A stretch of 43,575 nucleotides of DNA. Source: an uncultured Erysipelotrichaceae bacterium. Its GTDB lineage: Bacteria; Bacillota_I; Bacilli_A; RFN20; CAG-826. Location: positions 1 through 43,575 of the forward strand of contig CADCPN010000064.1 of assembly GCA_902803375.1 (NCBI GenBank), read 5' to 3'. Of the stretch, positions 1 through 7,056 are shown one piece after another. The stretch's first letter is position 1. Each line of letters begins with the position of its first letter. The notes below the pieces were generated by a model. It had not been told where the DNA came from and searched no databases. It saw nothing but the letters and a program-made list of their open reading frames with translations. The position numbers were made by a program, and so were the translations under genes.

Positions 1-1
1 A

Positions 2-77
2 TGGTGGGTGCTACAGGGATCGAACCTGTGACCTCCTGTACGTCAAACAGGTGCTCTCCCAGCTGAGCTAAACACCC
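2..77 (-). tRNA. tRNA-Val (anticodon GAC)
   Basis: On the minus strand the sequence folds as a full cloverleaf. It has a 7-bp acceptor stem (GGGTGTT with AGCACCC, one G-T pair), a D-arm with AGCTCAGCTGGGAGAGC, an anticodon stem CCTGT/ACAGG holding loop TTGACGT, and a T-arm with GGTTCGATCC. The loop gives anticodon GAC, so it reads GUC/GUU valine codons. The CCA end is encoded at 4-2. Its own promoter appears to lie at 122-151, after the terminator of the upstream tRNA-Thr gene. Confidence 0.95.
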
Positions 78-121
78 AAGGGGTCATCTGTAAGCGTTGC
101 CGTTATTCTTGCGGCTCGGAT

Positions 122-151
122 ATTATAAGCAGGCCGCAAAACGCTGTGCAA
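122..151 (-). promoter_or_regulatory. Predicted sigma-A promoter for tRNA-Val
   Basis: On the minus strand a -35 box TTGCAC (151-146) and a perfect -10 box TATAAT (127-122) are separated by 18 bases. The -10 lies 44 bases before the mature tRNA 5' end, leaving room for a short 5' leader to be removed by RNase P. No other promoter-like pair is visible between the tRNA-Thr terminator and tRNA-Val. Confidence 0.65.
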
Positions 152-269
152 GCATTAATTGCTAAATTTTTGAAAATTTTCATTTTTTGGCCTTTTATCG
201 GCATTTTTCTGCATTTTCGGAAAAGGATTTTGAACAGCCAGCGGATAATCTTTTTTTCTTTTCGTCAGC

Positions 270-308
270 CGAAAAGAAAAAAAGTTCGAGTCACGAGTGC
301 CCGAACTT
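270..308 (-). terminator. Rho-independent terminator after tRNA-Thr
   Basis: Reading the minus strand, AAGTTCG (308-302) pairs with CGAACTT (288-282), with a possible inner CAC/GTG pair, and is followed by a run of T residues. It lies 11 bases after tRNA-Thr. Just downstream, 250-284 is a separate perfect 15-bp inverted repeat made almost wholly of T and A around a 5-base loop, whose upstream arm supplies the T-tract. Confidence 0.7.
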
Positions 309-318
309 ATTCTCTTGA

Positions 319-393
319 TGGTGCCGCCTGCGGGACTTGAACCTGCAACCTATCGCTTACGAAGCGATTGCTCTGCCATTGAGCCAAGGCGGC
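319..393 (-). tRNA. tRNA-Thr (anticodon CGT)
   Basis: The minus strand gives a cloverleaf with acceptor GCCGCCT/AGGCGGC, anticodon stem ATCGC/GCGAT with loop TTCGTAA, and a T-arm with GGTTCAAGTCC. CCA is encoded at 321-319. Anticodon CGT reads the threonine codon ACG. It lies about 60 bases after the terminator of the ATPase gene and upstream of the tRNA-Val gene. The two tRNAs are not one simple operon, because a terminator separates them. Confidence 0.95.
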
Positions 394-453
394 GCGGATA
401 TAAATATAACTTTGTTTCGGCGAGTTCTCAATAAGAAAGGCTGCGCCCCTAAG

Positions 454-486
454 CAAAAAGTCCCCTTCTTGGCTTAGAAGGAGACT
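454..486 (-). terminator. Rho-independent terminator of the ATPase gene
   Basis: On the minus strand an 11-bp stem (486-476 with 469-459, one G-T pair) with a six-base loop is followed directly by TTTTTGC. It begins nine bases after the ATPase stop codon. Confidence 0.85.
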
Positions 487-494
487 CGTCTTTT

Positions 495-3269
495 TTACTT
501 TTTCTTGGATTTTTTCTTTAGGAATAGGACCAAGGCCACGATCTCGTGGACCAGCAAAGGCAAGATTGCCAACAAGAACACCCAAAGGTATTCGATCGGC
601 TCATCGCTTAGTTTATAGAGATGGAAGACCGTGTTGATGCCAGGGATCTCAATGACCGCAAGCTGCAAGGCAATGCCTAGGAAGAAGGCGATATAGAGGA
701 GCACGTTTTTGTGGAAGAAGGCTTGGAAGGCGCTATGGGTAACGCTAGTCATGCCAAGCATATGGAATAGCTCGGCAAGCGCCAAAACGCAGAAAGCCAT
801 CGACTGCGCTTCTTCTAGCCTCACCTCTCCTAGAACTGCGTCAGAGAAGTAAGCAAGGATATCTACGAGAAGGAAGTTACCTTCGCTCCAAGGTTTGATA
901 AGGAAGGCAATAAGGGTGATAAGACCAATCAATAAGCCATAGCCAAAGATGATGAAGGTTCCCCCTCTGGAGAAGAGGCTTTCCTTGGGATCGCGAGGAG
1001 GCTCGCTCATGATGTCGTCTTGCTTCTTATCCGCGCCTAGGGCTACGGCGGGAAGAGAATCCGTAATGAGGTTCACCCAAAGCAGATGGATGGCGATTAA
1101 CGGGGAGGGCAGCCCCATGATTGCGGATAGTACCATCGCGACCACTTCCCCGATATTGGAGCTAAGCAAGAAGAGGATGGTCTTCTTGATATTCGCGTAG
1201 ATGCCTCTGCCCTCTTCTACCGCTTTTTCAATGGAGGCGAAGTTATCATCGGTCAGCACCATATCGGCAGCGCCTTTGGCGACGTCGGTCCCGGTGATGC
1301 CCATCGCGATGCCGATATCGGCGGCTTTTAAGCTAGGGGCATCGTTAACGCCATCCCCCGTCATCGCCACGACCAGCCCATTGGATTTGATGGCTTTGAC
1401 GATCGAGACTTTGTTGGCGGGGGAGACGCGGGCAAAAACGCGTACCGTTTTGACTTTTTCCGCGAGCTCTTCTTCGCTGCAGGCATCGATCTGATCGCCA
1501 GACATGCACTGGCTTAGGCTATCGGCGATGCCTAGCTCTTTTGCAATCGCAAAAGCCGTGTCTTTATGGTCGCCGGTAATCATAACCGTGACGATACCGG
1601 CCTTCTTTAAGGTCGCCACCGCTGGCTTAGCCGCTTCTCTAGGCGGATCGACCATGCCGACAAGGCCGACGAAGGTTAAGTCATTCTCGGAGATCTTATC
1701 GCTAGAGGAAATCGCTAAAGCAAGCACGCGCAGCGCATCGCTAGCCATCACGCCGGAAGCCGCGATGATCCCATCGATATCGATGTTCTTGATCGGGCGG
1801 ATCTCCCCATCGATATAGATGGAGGTGACATGCTTCAAAACTTGATCTAGGGCACCTTTGGTAAAGGTTAATTTCTTAGGACCGTTATCTTTCCTATTCA
1901 AGAAAGAGAACCGCTTCTTCGCCTCAAAAGGGGATGAGGCCACTAGATGCTGCGTCGACATCATCTTTCTCACCGAATCAAAGGGGAGCTCATCGACGCG
2001 CGGGCATTCTTTTTCTAGGTCAGCCTTATGCATGCCCAGCCCATTGGAGAGTTCGACCAAAGCCACCTCGGTTGGGTCGCCATAGACGCCTCCATCGACT
2101 TTGGCGTCGCTGCAGAGGCAAAGCCCCTTCGCCAAGAAGCCCATGTTTTCAAAGTTGAAGGAATTTCTATCCAATAGACGGCCATCGACATAGCTTCTAA
2201 CAACCGTCATCTTATTTTGGGTAAGCGTGCCTGTCTTATCGGAGCAGACAACCGAAACAGCGCCCAACGTCTCCACCGAGGCAAGGCGTCTCACCACCGT
2301 GTTGACCTTAACCATCTTCCCCATGCCTAAGGCTAAGACGATCGTCACAACCGCGGTCAGGCCTTCTGGAATCGCCGCGACCGCCAAAGCGACGGAATCA
2401 AGAAGAGCGTTATCCCAGGTAGAGGAAAGGTTGCCCTGAATTAGGGCATAGATCAGCTTGACGGCAAGCATCAGCAAGACGATGCCAATCGTTAGCCAGC
2501 CTAGGAATTTGGATAAGCCTGCAAGCTTTTTCTGCAACTGGGTGTTTTCTTCTTCGCCAGAAGAGAGCATATTCGCGATCTTGCCGATCTCGGTATTCTC
2601 ACCAGTCGCGATGACGACACCCTCGCCATGGCCATAGACGATGGGGGTGGACATGTAGGCGATATTGCTTCTATCGCCTACGCCCGCTTCTTTAGAAAAA
2701 GTTAGCTCCGCGTCTTTGCTGCTAGGCAAGGATTCTCCCGTTAAGGAAGACTCATCCGCCTTCATTAGGAAAGTCTTAATAAGGCGAAGATCCGCCGGGA
2801 CGGTCCTCCCTTCTTCTAGGATTACGATATCCCCAGGCACAAGCTCTTCGGCCTTGACCTCCATTGTCTTGCCGCTTCTTCTAACCGTCGCGGTTGGGGC
2901 GGACATCTTCTTTAAGGCTTCCAAGGCTTTCTCGGCCTTTAATTCCTGCACGGTCCCAATGACTGCATTGAGGATGACGACACCGAAGATGATGAAAACA
3001 TCGGCAAGGGCTTCTGGCCCTTCTAGCCCTTTGCTCATGTTGATGATGGCTAGCGTCAAAGATATCGCCGCGGCGATTCCCAAGACCAAAGTCATCGGGT
3101 CTTTGATGTTATGCCAAAAGACCTTATACCAAGGGTCTTTCTCCTTTTCTTTTAATTTGTTAAGTCCGCTAGTCTTTCTTCTGGATGCGACTTCTTCTTC
3201 GCTTAATCCAAAAGAGGGGTCTACCGACAACTCCTTATAGACTTCCTCGGGGCTTTTGTTCTCGTACAT
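495..3269 (-). CDS. P2-type cation-transporting ATPase (Ca2+/Mn2+ pump)
   Basis: This is an ATP-driven integral membrane cation pump of the SERCA/PMCA-like P2 group, 924 residues, the usual full length. The N-terminal cation ATPase domain is at about 1-70. The dephosphorylation loop LTGES is at 176-180, the M4 ion-site motif IPEGL at 300-304, and the phosphorylated aspartate in DKTGTLT at 344-350. TGDGVNDAP lies near 640, followed by M5-M6 residues NIGE and NLITD, which in SERCA hold Ca2+. The C-terminal helices are complete. The start is set by AAGGAG about eight bases before ATG. The mRNA leader contains a yybP-ykoY Mn2+ riboswitch, so the physiological substrate may be Mn2+ as well as or instead of Ca2+. 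Family experience with such riboswitch-linked pumps supports metal-ion homeostasis; the actual ion is inference. Confidence 0.95.
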   Translation of the reverse strand: MYENKSPEEVYKELSVDPSFGLSEEEVASRRKTSGLNKLKEKEKDPWYKVFWHNIKDPMTLVLGIAAAISLTLAIINMSKGLEGPEALADVFIIFGVVILNAVIGTVQELKAEKALEALKKMSAPTATVRRSGKTMEVKAEELVPGDIVILEEGRTVPADLRLIKTFLMKADESSLTGESLPSSKDAELTFSKEAGVGDRSNIAYMSTPIVYGHGEGVVIATGENTEIGKIANMLSSGEEENTQLQKKLAGLSKFLGWLTIGIVLLMLAVKLIYALIQGNLSSTWDNALLDSVALAVAAIPEGLTAVVTIVLALGMGKMVKVNTVVRRLASVETLGAVSVVCSDKTGTLTQNKMTVVRSYVDGRLLDRNSFNFENMGFLAKGLCLCSDAKVDGGVYGDPTEVALVELSNGLGMHKADLEKECPRVDELPFDSVRKMMSTQHLVASSPFEAKKRFSFLNRKDNGPKKLTFTKGALDQVLKHVTSIYIDGEIRPIKNIDIDGIIAASGVMASDALRVLALAISSSDKISENDLTFVGLVGMVDPPREAAKPAVATLKKAGIVTVMITGDHKDTAFAIAKELGIADSLSQCMSGDQIDACSEEELAEKVKTVRVFARVSPANKVSIVKAIKSNGLVVAMTGDGVNDAPSLKAADIGIAMGITGTDVAKGAADMVLTDDNFASIEKAVEEGRGIYANIKKTILFLLSSNIGEVVAMVLSAIMGLPSPLIAIHLLWVNLITDSLPAVALGADKKQDDIMSEPPRDPKESLFSRGGTFIIFGYGLLIGLITLIAFLIKPWSEGNFLLVDILAYFSDAVLGEVRLEEAQSMAFCVLALAELFHMLGMTSVTHSAFQAFFHKNVLLYIAFFLGIALQLAVIEIPGINTVFHLYKLSDEPIEYLWVFLLAILPLLVHEIVALVLFLKKKSKKK

Positions 3270-3298
3270 CGTGATTCTCCTTCTTAGCCAATAGCCAG

Positions 3299-3388
3299 GA
3301 AAGGTCTTGCGAAGCTTTTCACCGTCCTTCCCCGGGCTAGAGGCTAGCCGACTTGACGAGAATAAGGACTTAACGCTACTCCCCTTTT
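3299..3388 (-). promoter_or_regulatory. yybP-ykoY family Mn2+ riboswitch
   Basis: The minus-strand leader contains the two conserved halves of this family. The 5' half is AAAAGGGGAGTAGC (3388-3375) and the 3' half GCAAGACCTTT (3310-3300), which close the P1 stem AAAGG/CCTTT, with internal helices between them. The family senses Mn2+ and controls efflux and exoenzyme genes, often P-type ATPases. No U-tailed terminator is visible between the aptamer and the ATG. The 3' P1 strand (CCTT) could instead pair with AAGG of the Shine-Dalgarno site, so translational activation on Mn2+ binding is plausible. That switch mechanism is inference; the aptamer call is strong. Confidence 0.88.
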
Positions 3389-3408
3389 CAGGGCTTTATG
3401 CTAACACG

Positions 3409-3436
3409 AAAAAACGGGCTTGGAAACCAAACCCGT
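3409..3436 (-). terminator. Rho-independent terminator of the six-TM protein gene
   Basis: On the minus strand ACGGGTTTGG (3436-3427) and CCAAGCCCGT (3423-3414) form a 10-bp stem with one G-T pair around loop TTT, followed by six T residues. It separates the 213-residue membrane protein gene from the riboswitch leader. Confidence 0.85.
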
Positions 3437-3459
3437 CAGCAGTCTTGTTTCAATAAGGA

Positions 3460-4101
3460 TTAGTAGGTTCTGCGAAGCCTTTCGAGGGTGAAGATGATCG
3501 CGACGTCGATAAGAAGCTCGGCAATCGGAGTGAGCAAGGCGACGAGGACCATCGCCCAGCCCGCGACGCCAAGAGAAATGAAGGTGATGGCTAGGTCGAA
3601 GGCTAGCGCCACGCCGCTAAGAGAAGCATAGACAATCGCGAGGATACGGATTCTCCTATAGTTATTATCCAAGCCGATCATGTAGCGTCTAACGAGCAGA
3701 TATAGCGTCAGTCCAACCGCGAAGCAGGCGATGCCGAAGGCTAGGTAAGCCATCGACATGCCAATAAGCAAGGCATCACCGCTGCCAAGCACAGAGAATA
3801 GACCGGCCGAGCCATAGACGACATCTTCAAATTGCTCAAGGAAGAACCAGAAGATCCACATCATGATGGCCATATAGGCGCGGTTATCGTTGTTGATGTT
3901 GCAGCTGAGCAAATAGATCATAAGCCCGAGCTCGAAGACGATGTTGATGAGGGCGATGATGTAGCTTTGGCTGCCGAAATCGCCGGTAGACTGCAGGAAG
4001 AACATGATGGCGACGCCGACGAAGCAGGCGATGCCTAGCGCGGAAAAGAAGACCGCGAAGAATTTGTTTTTGTGGTTTTTGAAATATAATGGCCAATTCA
4101 T
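3460..4101 (-). CDS. Hypothetical six-TM membrane protein
   Basis: This 213-residue protein is mostly hydrophobic. I count about six membrane segments: near 15-37, 46-65, 77-92, 107-133, 148-170 and 178-200. A basic N-terminus (NHKNK) and a basic C-terminus (ERLRR) suggest both ends face the cytoplasm. I recognise no catalytic or transport motif and no family. The gene is read alone: its promoter lies immediately upstream and its terminator immediately downstream. The predicted -10 box ends only nine bases before the ATG, with no Shine-Dalgarno sequence, so the mRNA may be leaderless. The ATG at 4110 is out of frame and hits a stop at once. Confidence 0.8.
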   Translation of the reverse strand: MNWPLYFKNHKNKFFAVFFSALGIACFVGVAIMFFLQSTGDFGSQSYIIALINIVFELGLMIYLLSCNINNDNRAYMAIMMWIFWFFLEQFEDVVYGSAGLFSVLGSGDALLIGMSMAYLAFGIACFAVGLTLYLLVRRYMIGLDNNYRRIRILAIVYASLSGVALAFDLAITFISLGVAGWAMVLVALLTPIAELLIDVAIIFTLERLRRTY

Positions 4102-4110
4102 ACGGCCATA

Positions 4111-4138
4111 AGTTTAACTTCTTGACTAACTTTGGCAA
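4111..4138 (-). promoter_or_regulatory. Predicted leaderless promoter of the six-TM protein gene
   Basis: On the minus strand TTGCCA (4138-4133) and TAAACT (4116-4111) are separated by 16 bases. The ATG at 4101 follows the -10 box after nine bases, about where transcription would begin. Its -35 box lies beside that of the divergent promoter. Confidence 0.5.
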
Positions 4139-4149
4139 ATCATTAAATT
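4122..4149 (+). promoter_or_regulatory. Predicted leaderless promoter of the GNAT gene
   Basis: TTGACT (4122-4127) and TAAATT (4144-4149) are separated by 16 bases. The ATG at 4159 is nine bases after the -10 box and the intervening ACCCCACAT holds no Shine-Dalgarno site. It overlaps the divergent promoter for the six-TM gene. Confidence 0.5.
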
Positions 4150-4158
4150 ACCCCACAT

Positions 4159-4611
4159 ATGGTTACCGAGAAATTCACCGTTGGCATCACGCCCGATGCA
4201 AGGCTCATCCGCGAAGAGGTCTTCATGCAGGAGCAAGGATATAAACACGAGTTCGATGAGCTCGACAACAGTCTCTGGACCCTTGTTTTGTATTTAGATG
4301 GCACCCCTATCTCCACCGGAAGGCTAAAGGAGATAGACCCTGAGACTTACCAAATTGAAAGAATCGCCGTGCGAAAGCAATTCCGCGGCATGAAAGTCGG
4401 CTCCTATACGGTGAAATACCTTTGCAATAAGGCGCTCTCCCTAGGCGCAAGAAAATGCATTCTCCACGCCCAGGCAGATAAGGTGCATTTCTATGAAACC
4501 CTAGGCTTTAAGATCAGGGATGGCGAGATCGACTTTGACGAAGGCAATCCCCACGTCTGGATGTATAAGGTCATCGTCAAAAGCAAAAGGAAGTTCAGGG
4601 TCAACTACTGA
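4159..4611 (+). CDS. GNAT family N-acetyltransferase (ElaA-like)
   Basis: This 150-residue cytoplasmic protein has a complete GNAT fold. The N-terminal RxxVFMQEQG stretch near 17-28 is typical of the ElaA/YjcF-like subgroup. The acetyl-CoA motif A, with RIAVRKQFRGMKVGSYTV near 74-91, gives the pyrophosphate-binding loop. A tyrosine in HFYETLGF near 113-120 could be the general acid. The acceptor substrate is unknown. The gene is divergent from the six-TM protein gene with overlapping promoters, and convergent with the next gene, overlapping it by seven bases inside a shared hairpin. It ends in TGA. The start is kept because the family's N-terminal strand begins within a few residues. Confidence 0.85.
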   Translation: MVTEKFTVGITPDARLIREEVFMQEQGYKHEFDELDNSLWTLVLYLDGTPISTGRLKEIDPETYQIERIAVRKQFRGMKVGSYTVKYLCNKALSLGARKCILHAQADKVHFYETLGFKIRDGEIDFDEGNPHVWMYKVIVKSKRKFRVNY

Positions 4612-4619
4612 ACTTCCTT
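4587..4619. terminator. Bidirectional hairpin between convergent genes
   Basis: A perfect 12-bp stem, AAGGAAGTTCAG (4587-4598) with its complement (4608-4619), encloses a nine-base loop. The GNAT stop codon (4609-4611) and the opposing gene's stop codon (4605-4607) both lie inside it. On the minus strand it is followed by TTGCTTTTG, so termination is likelier in that direction. Confidence 0.6.
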
Positions 4620-5108
4620 GATGAATAGCGCGCCCTCGCTAGCAGGGATATAGCAAAGGATATTCCCTTCCCTATACGCGTATATTCCATTATCTAGGAG
4701 GAAGAGGTCTCTAGTGAGAGCGCTTTCCTCCTTTTCTTTGGTCTTATCGAAGCTAAAGCCGATATCGAGATGGGTGAAAGAGGAAGGCAAGCCGATAAGC
4801 TTCCCTCCCTTCAGGATGGGGGAGGTGAGAGAAAGGCTACTTTTCACTCCGTTATCAAGGAAGAGCAGATGCTTCAGCGTACCGCTTTCATATATGGGCA
4901 AGATGATAGCCATCCCATGGCGGAGGGCATACTTGCATAAGCCCTCATAGTCTTTATCCGATAAGGGCTCAGGAAGCGGGGAAAATACGAGAACATCTAC
5001 GTTTTTCTCAGCCGCTAGGCCGATGCGCTTAGCCAAATAAAGGAAGGCAAACCCCGTAGAGGCAAGGCTAGAAATCTCACAACAGGCAATTTTCATTGAT
5101 GCAATCAT
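4605..5108 (-). CDS. Hypothetical protein, possibly a degenerate nitrilase-like fold
   Basis: This is a 167-residue protein without membrane segments. If translation starts at the second ATG (5096) the N-terminus becomes MKIACCEISS. A short strand, then VDVLVFSPLPEP near 38-49 and a helix followed by GMAIILPIYESG near 69-80, resembles the alternating strand-helix pattern of carbon-nitrogen hydrolases. However, the Glu-Lys-Cys catalytic residues are not evident and the protein is about 100 residues too short. The nitrilase link is therefore weak inference, and I otherwise do not recognise it. Neither candidate start has a good Shine-Dalgarno site. The gene converges on the GNAT gene. Confidence 0.65.
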   Translation of the reverse strand: MIASMKIACCEISSLASTGFAFLYLAKRIGLAAEKNVDVLVFSPLPEPLSDKDYEGLCKYALRHGMAIILPIYESGTLKHLLFLDNGVKSSLSLTSPILKGGKLIGLPSSFTHLDIGFSFDKTKEKEESALTRDLFLLDNGIYAYREGNILCYIPASEGALFIKEVQ

Positions 5109-5130
5109 CCGCTTTTATATTAAGAAAACA

Positions 5131-5160
5131 CTGAACAATCAGGGATGATAGGTCTATAGT
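5131..5160 (+). promoter_or_regulatory. Predicted promoter of the antiporter gene
   Basis: CTGAAC (5131-5136) and TATAGT (5155-5160) are separated by 18 bases and lie about 24 bases before the start codon. The -35 box is imperfect. Confidence 0.4.
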
Positions 5161-5183
5161 AACCCCGTCTTAAGGAGATGAAT

Positions 5184-6599
5184 ATGAATTTTTCTACACT
5201 CGCAATCTCGGCGGACCTCTTAAATCAGCCGTATATGATCTTGCTTCCGCTAGCCCTCATCCTACTCGTTGGTAAGGGGATGTCGCTGCTTATGGCAAAG
5301 ATCAAGATCCCCGAAGTCATCGGTTACCTACTCGGCGGGCTTATCATCGGACTCATCTACTTCATCCCCTCCGACTATCAGTTCGTGCTGACCCCCTATA
5401 CAGAAGAAGGCATCAACTACATCGCCAAGATCGGCGTCGTCCTCATTCTCTTCTCCGCTGGTCTAGAAACGAACCTCAAGTCCATCAAGAGCCAAGGCAA
5501 AGCCGCCATCGTCATCACTTCTTTGGGCGTAATCGCCCCGCTCTCCCTAGGAACCCTCGCTGCTTGGATGTTCCGCGTCTTTGGCAACATGGATCCCTCC
5601 ATCCTGCAGACCTTTGCCGACAAAGGCATCCAGCCGGCCTTCTCTGATATCTACTATGGCGTTATCCTAACCGCCACCTCCGTCTCCATCACCGTCGCCA
5701 CCTTAAAGGAAATCGGTAAGCTCAATACTCCCGCCGGCACCGCCATCGTCGCCGCTGCCATCATCGACGACGTCATTGGCATCATTCTTCTCTCCATCGT
5801 CATCTCCCTCTCCGGCAACGCCGAAACCGTTGCCCCGTGGGTCATCCCAACTGGCGAGGGCGCCCTCGGCGTGTTCTTCCTAATCCTCGAGATGATCGCC
5901 TTCTTCGCCATCTCCGTCGGCATTGGCATCCTCATCCACCGTTTCACCAACTACGCCGGCAATAGATGGCCGCATCATAGACGCATCACCATCGTCTCCT
6001 TGGGCTTCTGCTTCTTGTGGGCTTTCCTTGCCGAAATCTTCCACATCGCCGATATCACTGGTGCCTATATCGCGGGCCTAATGATGGCCAACACCTCTGC
6101 CGCCCACTATATCGATCACCGTGCCGATACCACTTCCCAAGTCATCTTCACCCCAGTCTTCTTCGCTTCCGTATCCTTCAAGATGTACCAGGCCTTCGGC
6201 GCTGGCTCCTCTACTGGCAGCAACTTCTCCCTCACCCCGATGTTCATCGTCTTCGGCCTTGTCTGGATCGTCGCTGGTCTAGCGGGTAAAGTCATCGGTG
6301 CCGGCGCAGGCGCCCTCATGACCGGCTTCAAAGGCAAGCAGGCCTTAGGGATTGGCGTTGGCATGATGTGCCGCGCTGAGGTCGTCATCGTCACCGCGCA
6401 GACCGGCGTTGATGCCGGGCTTGTCTCCCCAGCCATCATCCCATTCACGCTTGGCTTGATTCTTGCCTCCTCTTTCATTACTCCGATTCTTCTTCGCATC
6501 ATCTTCAAGGATAAACCCACGAATGGTACTCCTGAGGAAGTCACCGAAGCTAAGCCAGAAGCAACCGAAAGCGTTGCCGCTCCTGCTGAAGCAAAGTAA
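5184..6599 (+). CDS. CPA2 family cation:proton antiporter
   Basis: This inner-membrane exchanger has about 471 residues and a dozen or more hydrophobic helices of the Na_H_Exchanger (CPA2, Kef/NapA-like) type. It probably swaps Na+ or K+ for H+. The paired aspartates in IIDDVIGI, near residue 195, match the ion-binding DD motif of the family. No C-terminal RCK/TrkA domain is present. Instead it ends in a short Ala/Glu-rich tail. An ATG at 5178 lies too close to AAGGAG (5172-5177), so I chose the second ATG at 5184, six bases after it. It is monocistronic, with its own promoter and terminator. Confidence 0.92.
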   Translation: MNFSTLAISADLLNQPYMILLPLALILLVGKGMSLLMAKIKIPEVIGYLLGGLIIGLIYFIPSDYQFVLTPYTEEGINYIAKIGVVLILFSAGLETNLKSIKSQGKAAIVITSLGVIAPLSLGTLAAWMFRVFGNMDPSILQTFADKGIQPAFSDIYYGVILTATSVSITVATLKEIGKLNTPAGTAIVAAAIIDDVIGIILLSIVISLSGNAETVAPWVIPTGEGALGVFFLILEMIAFFAISVGIGILIHRFTNYAGNRWPHHRRITIVSLGFCFLWAFLAEIFHIADITGAYIAGLMMANTSAAHYIDHRADTTSQVIFTPVFFASVSFKMYQAFGAGSSTGSNFSLTPMFIVFGLVWIVAGLAGKVIGAGAGALMTGFKGKQALGIGVGMMCRAEVVIVTAQTGVDAGLVSPAIIPFTLGLILASSFITPILLRIIFKDKPTNGTPEEVTEAKPEATESVAAPAEAK

Positions 6600-6613
6600 T
6601 TCAAAGGATATCC

Positions 6614-6648
6614 AAAGCTCAATCCGCATACAGGGGTTGAGCTTTTTT
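6614..6648 (+). terminator. Rho-independent terminator of the antiporter gene
   Basis: AAGCTCAA (6615-6622) pairs with TTGAGCTT (6637-6644) around a 14-base loop, followed by further T residues. Confidence 0.8.
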
Positions 6649-6982
6649 AATCCCGTCATCGACGCGCTACAAAATAATTGCGGGATTCGACGAGGATTAA
6701 GACGCTGTGGTCTAAAATATATGCAGGGAATAAAAGTCATTGGCAATGGTGTTTTTCGCTCTCCCTCAGGGATTGCGATAGTCGTTCCCGGCCATTGGAA
6801 AAAGATAGGAATAATATTTCACAGAACTAAAAATTTTGGCAAACGCAAATGTTTTAAAGAGCCAGTATCGAAGCGAGATTAGCGGAAACTATCTCCAAAT
6901 TTATTAACAAGGCTCTTAATTCGCCAGGCCCAAAGAAATGATTATTTCAAAAAACGTCTGAATTAAATTCTCAAAAAGGGTG
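6649..6982. other. Intergenic stretch without a recognisable gene
   Basis: About 330 bases between two convergent terminators. Short open frames run through it, but they lack start signals and resemble no family. No tRNA, repeat or promoter stands out. The sequence becomes AT-rich towards the Abi gene. Confidence 0.5.
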
Positions 6983-7015
6983 CAAAAAAAGCCATGAATC
7001 CGGAAACGCATGGCT
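6983..7015 (-). terminator. Rho-independent terminator of the Abi gene
   Basis: On the minus strand AGCCATG (7015-7009) pairs with CATGGCT (6996-6990) and is followed by seven T residues. Confidence 0.8.
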
Positions 7016-7056
7016 CATCGCGCAGTTAATATACCACAAATCCTGGGTAGTGGGTA

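Noticed and set aside
307..585. 92-residue minus-strand frame over tRNA-Thr and the ATPase terminator
   Set aside because: It covers a tRNA gene and a terminator hairpin, so it cannot be a normal coding region.
2665..3240. 191-residue plus-strand open frame inside the ATPase gene
   Set aside because: Antisense shadow of the P-type ATPase, whose motifs are unambiguous. No ribosome site or family match.
6116..6882. Open frames around and after the antiporter 3' end (minus 168 and 133 residues, plus 139 residues)
   Set aside because: Two are antisense to the antiporter. The plus-strand one starts inside it, runs through its terminator, has no ribosome site, and resembles nothing.
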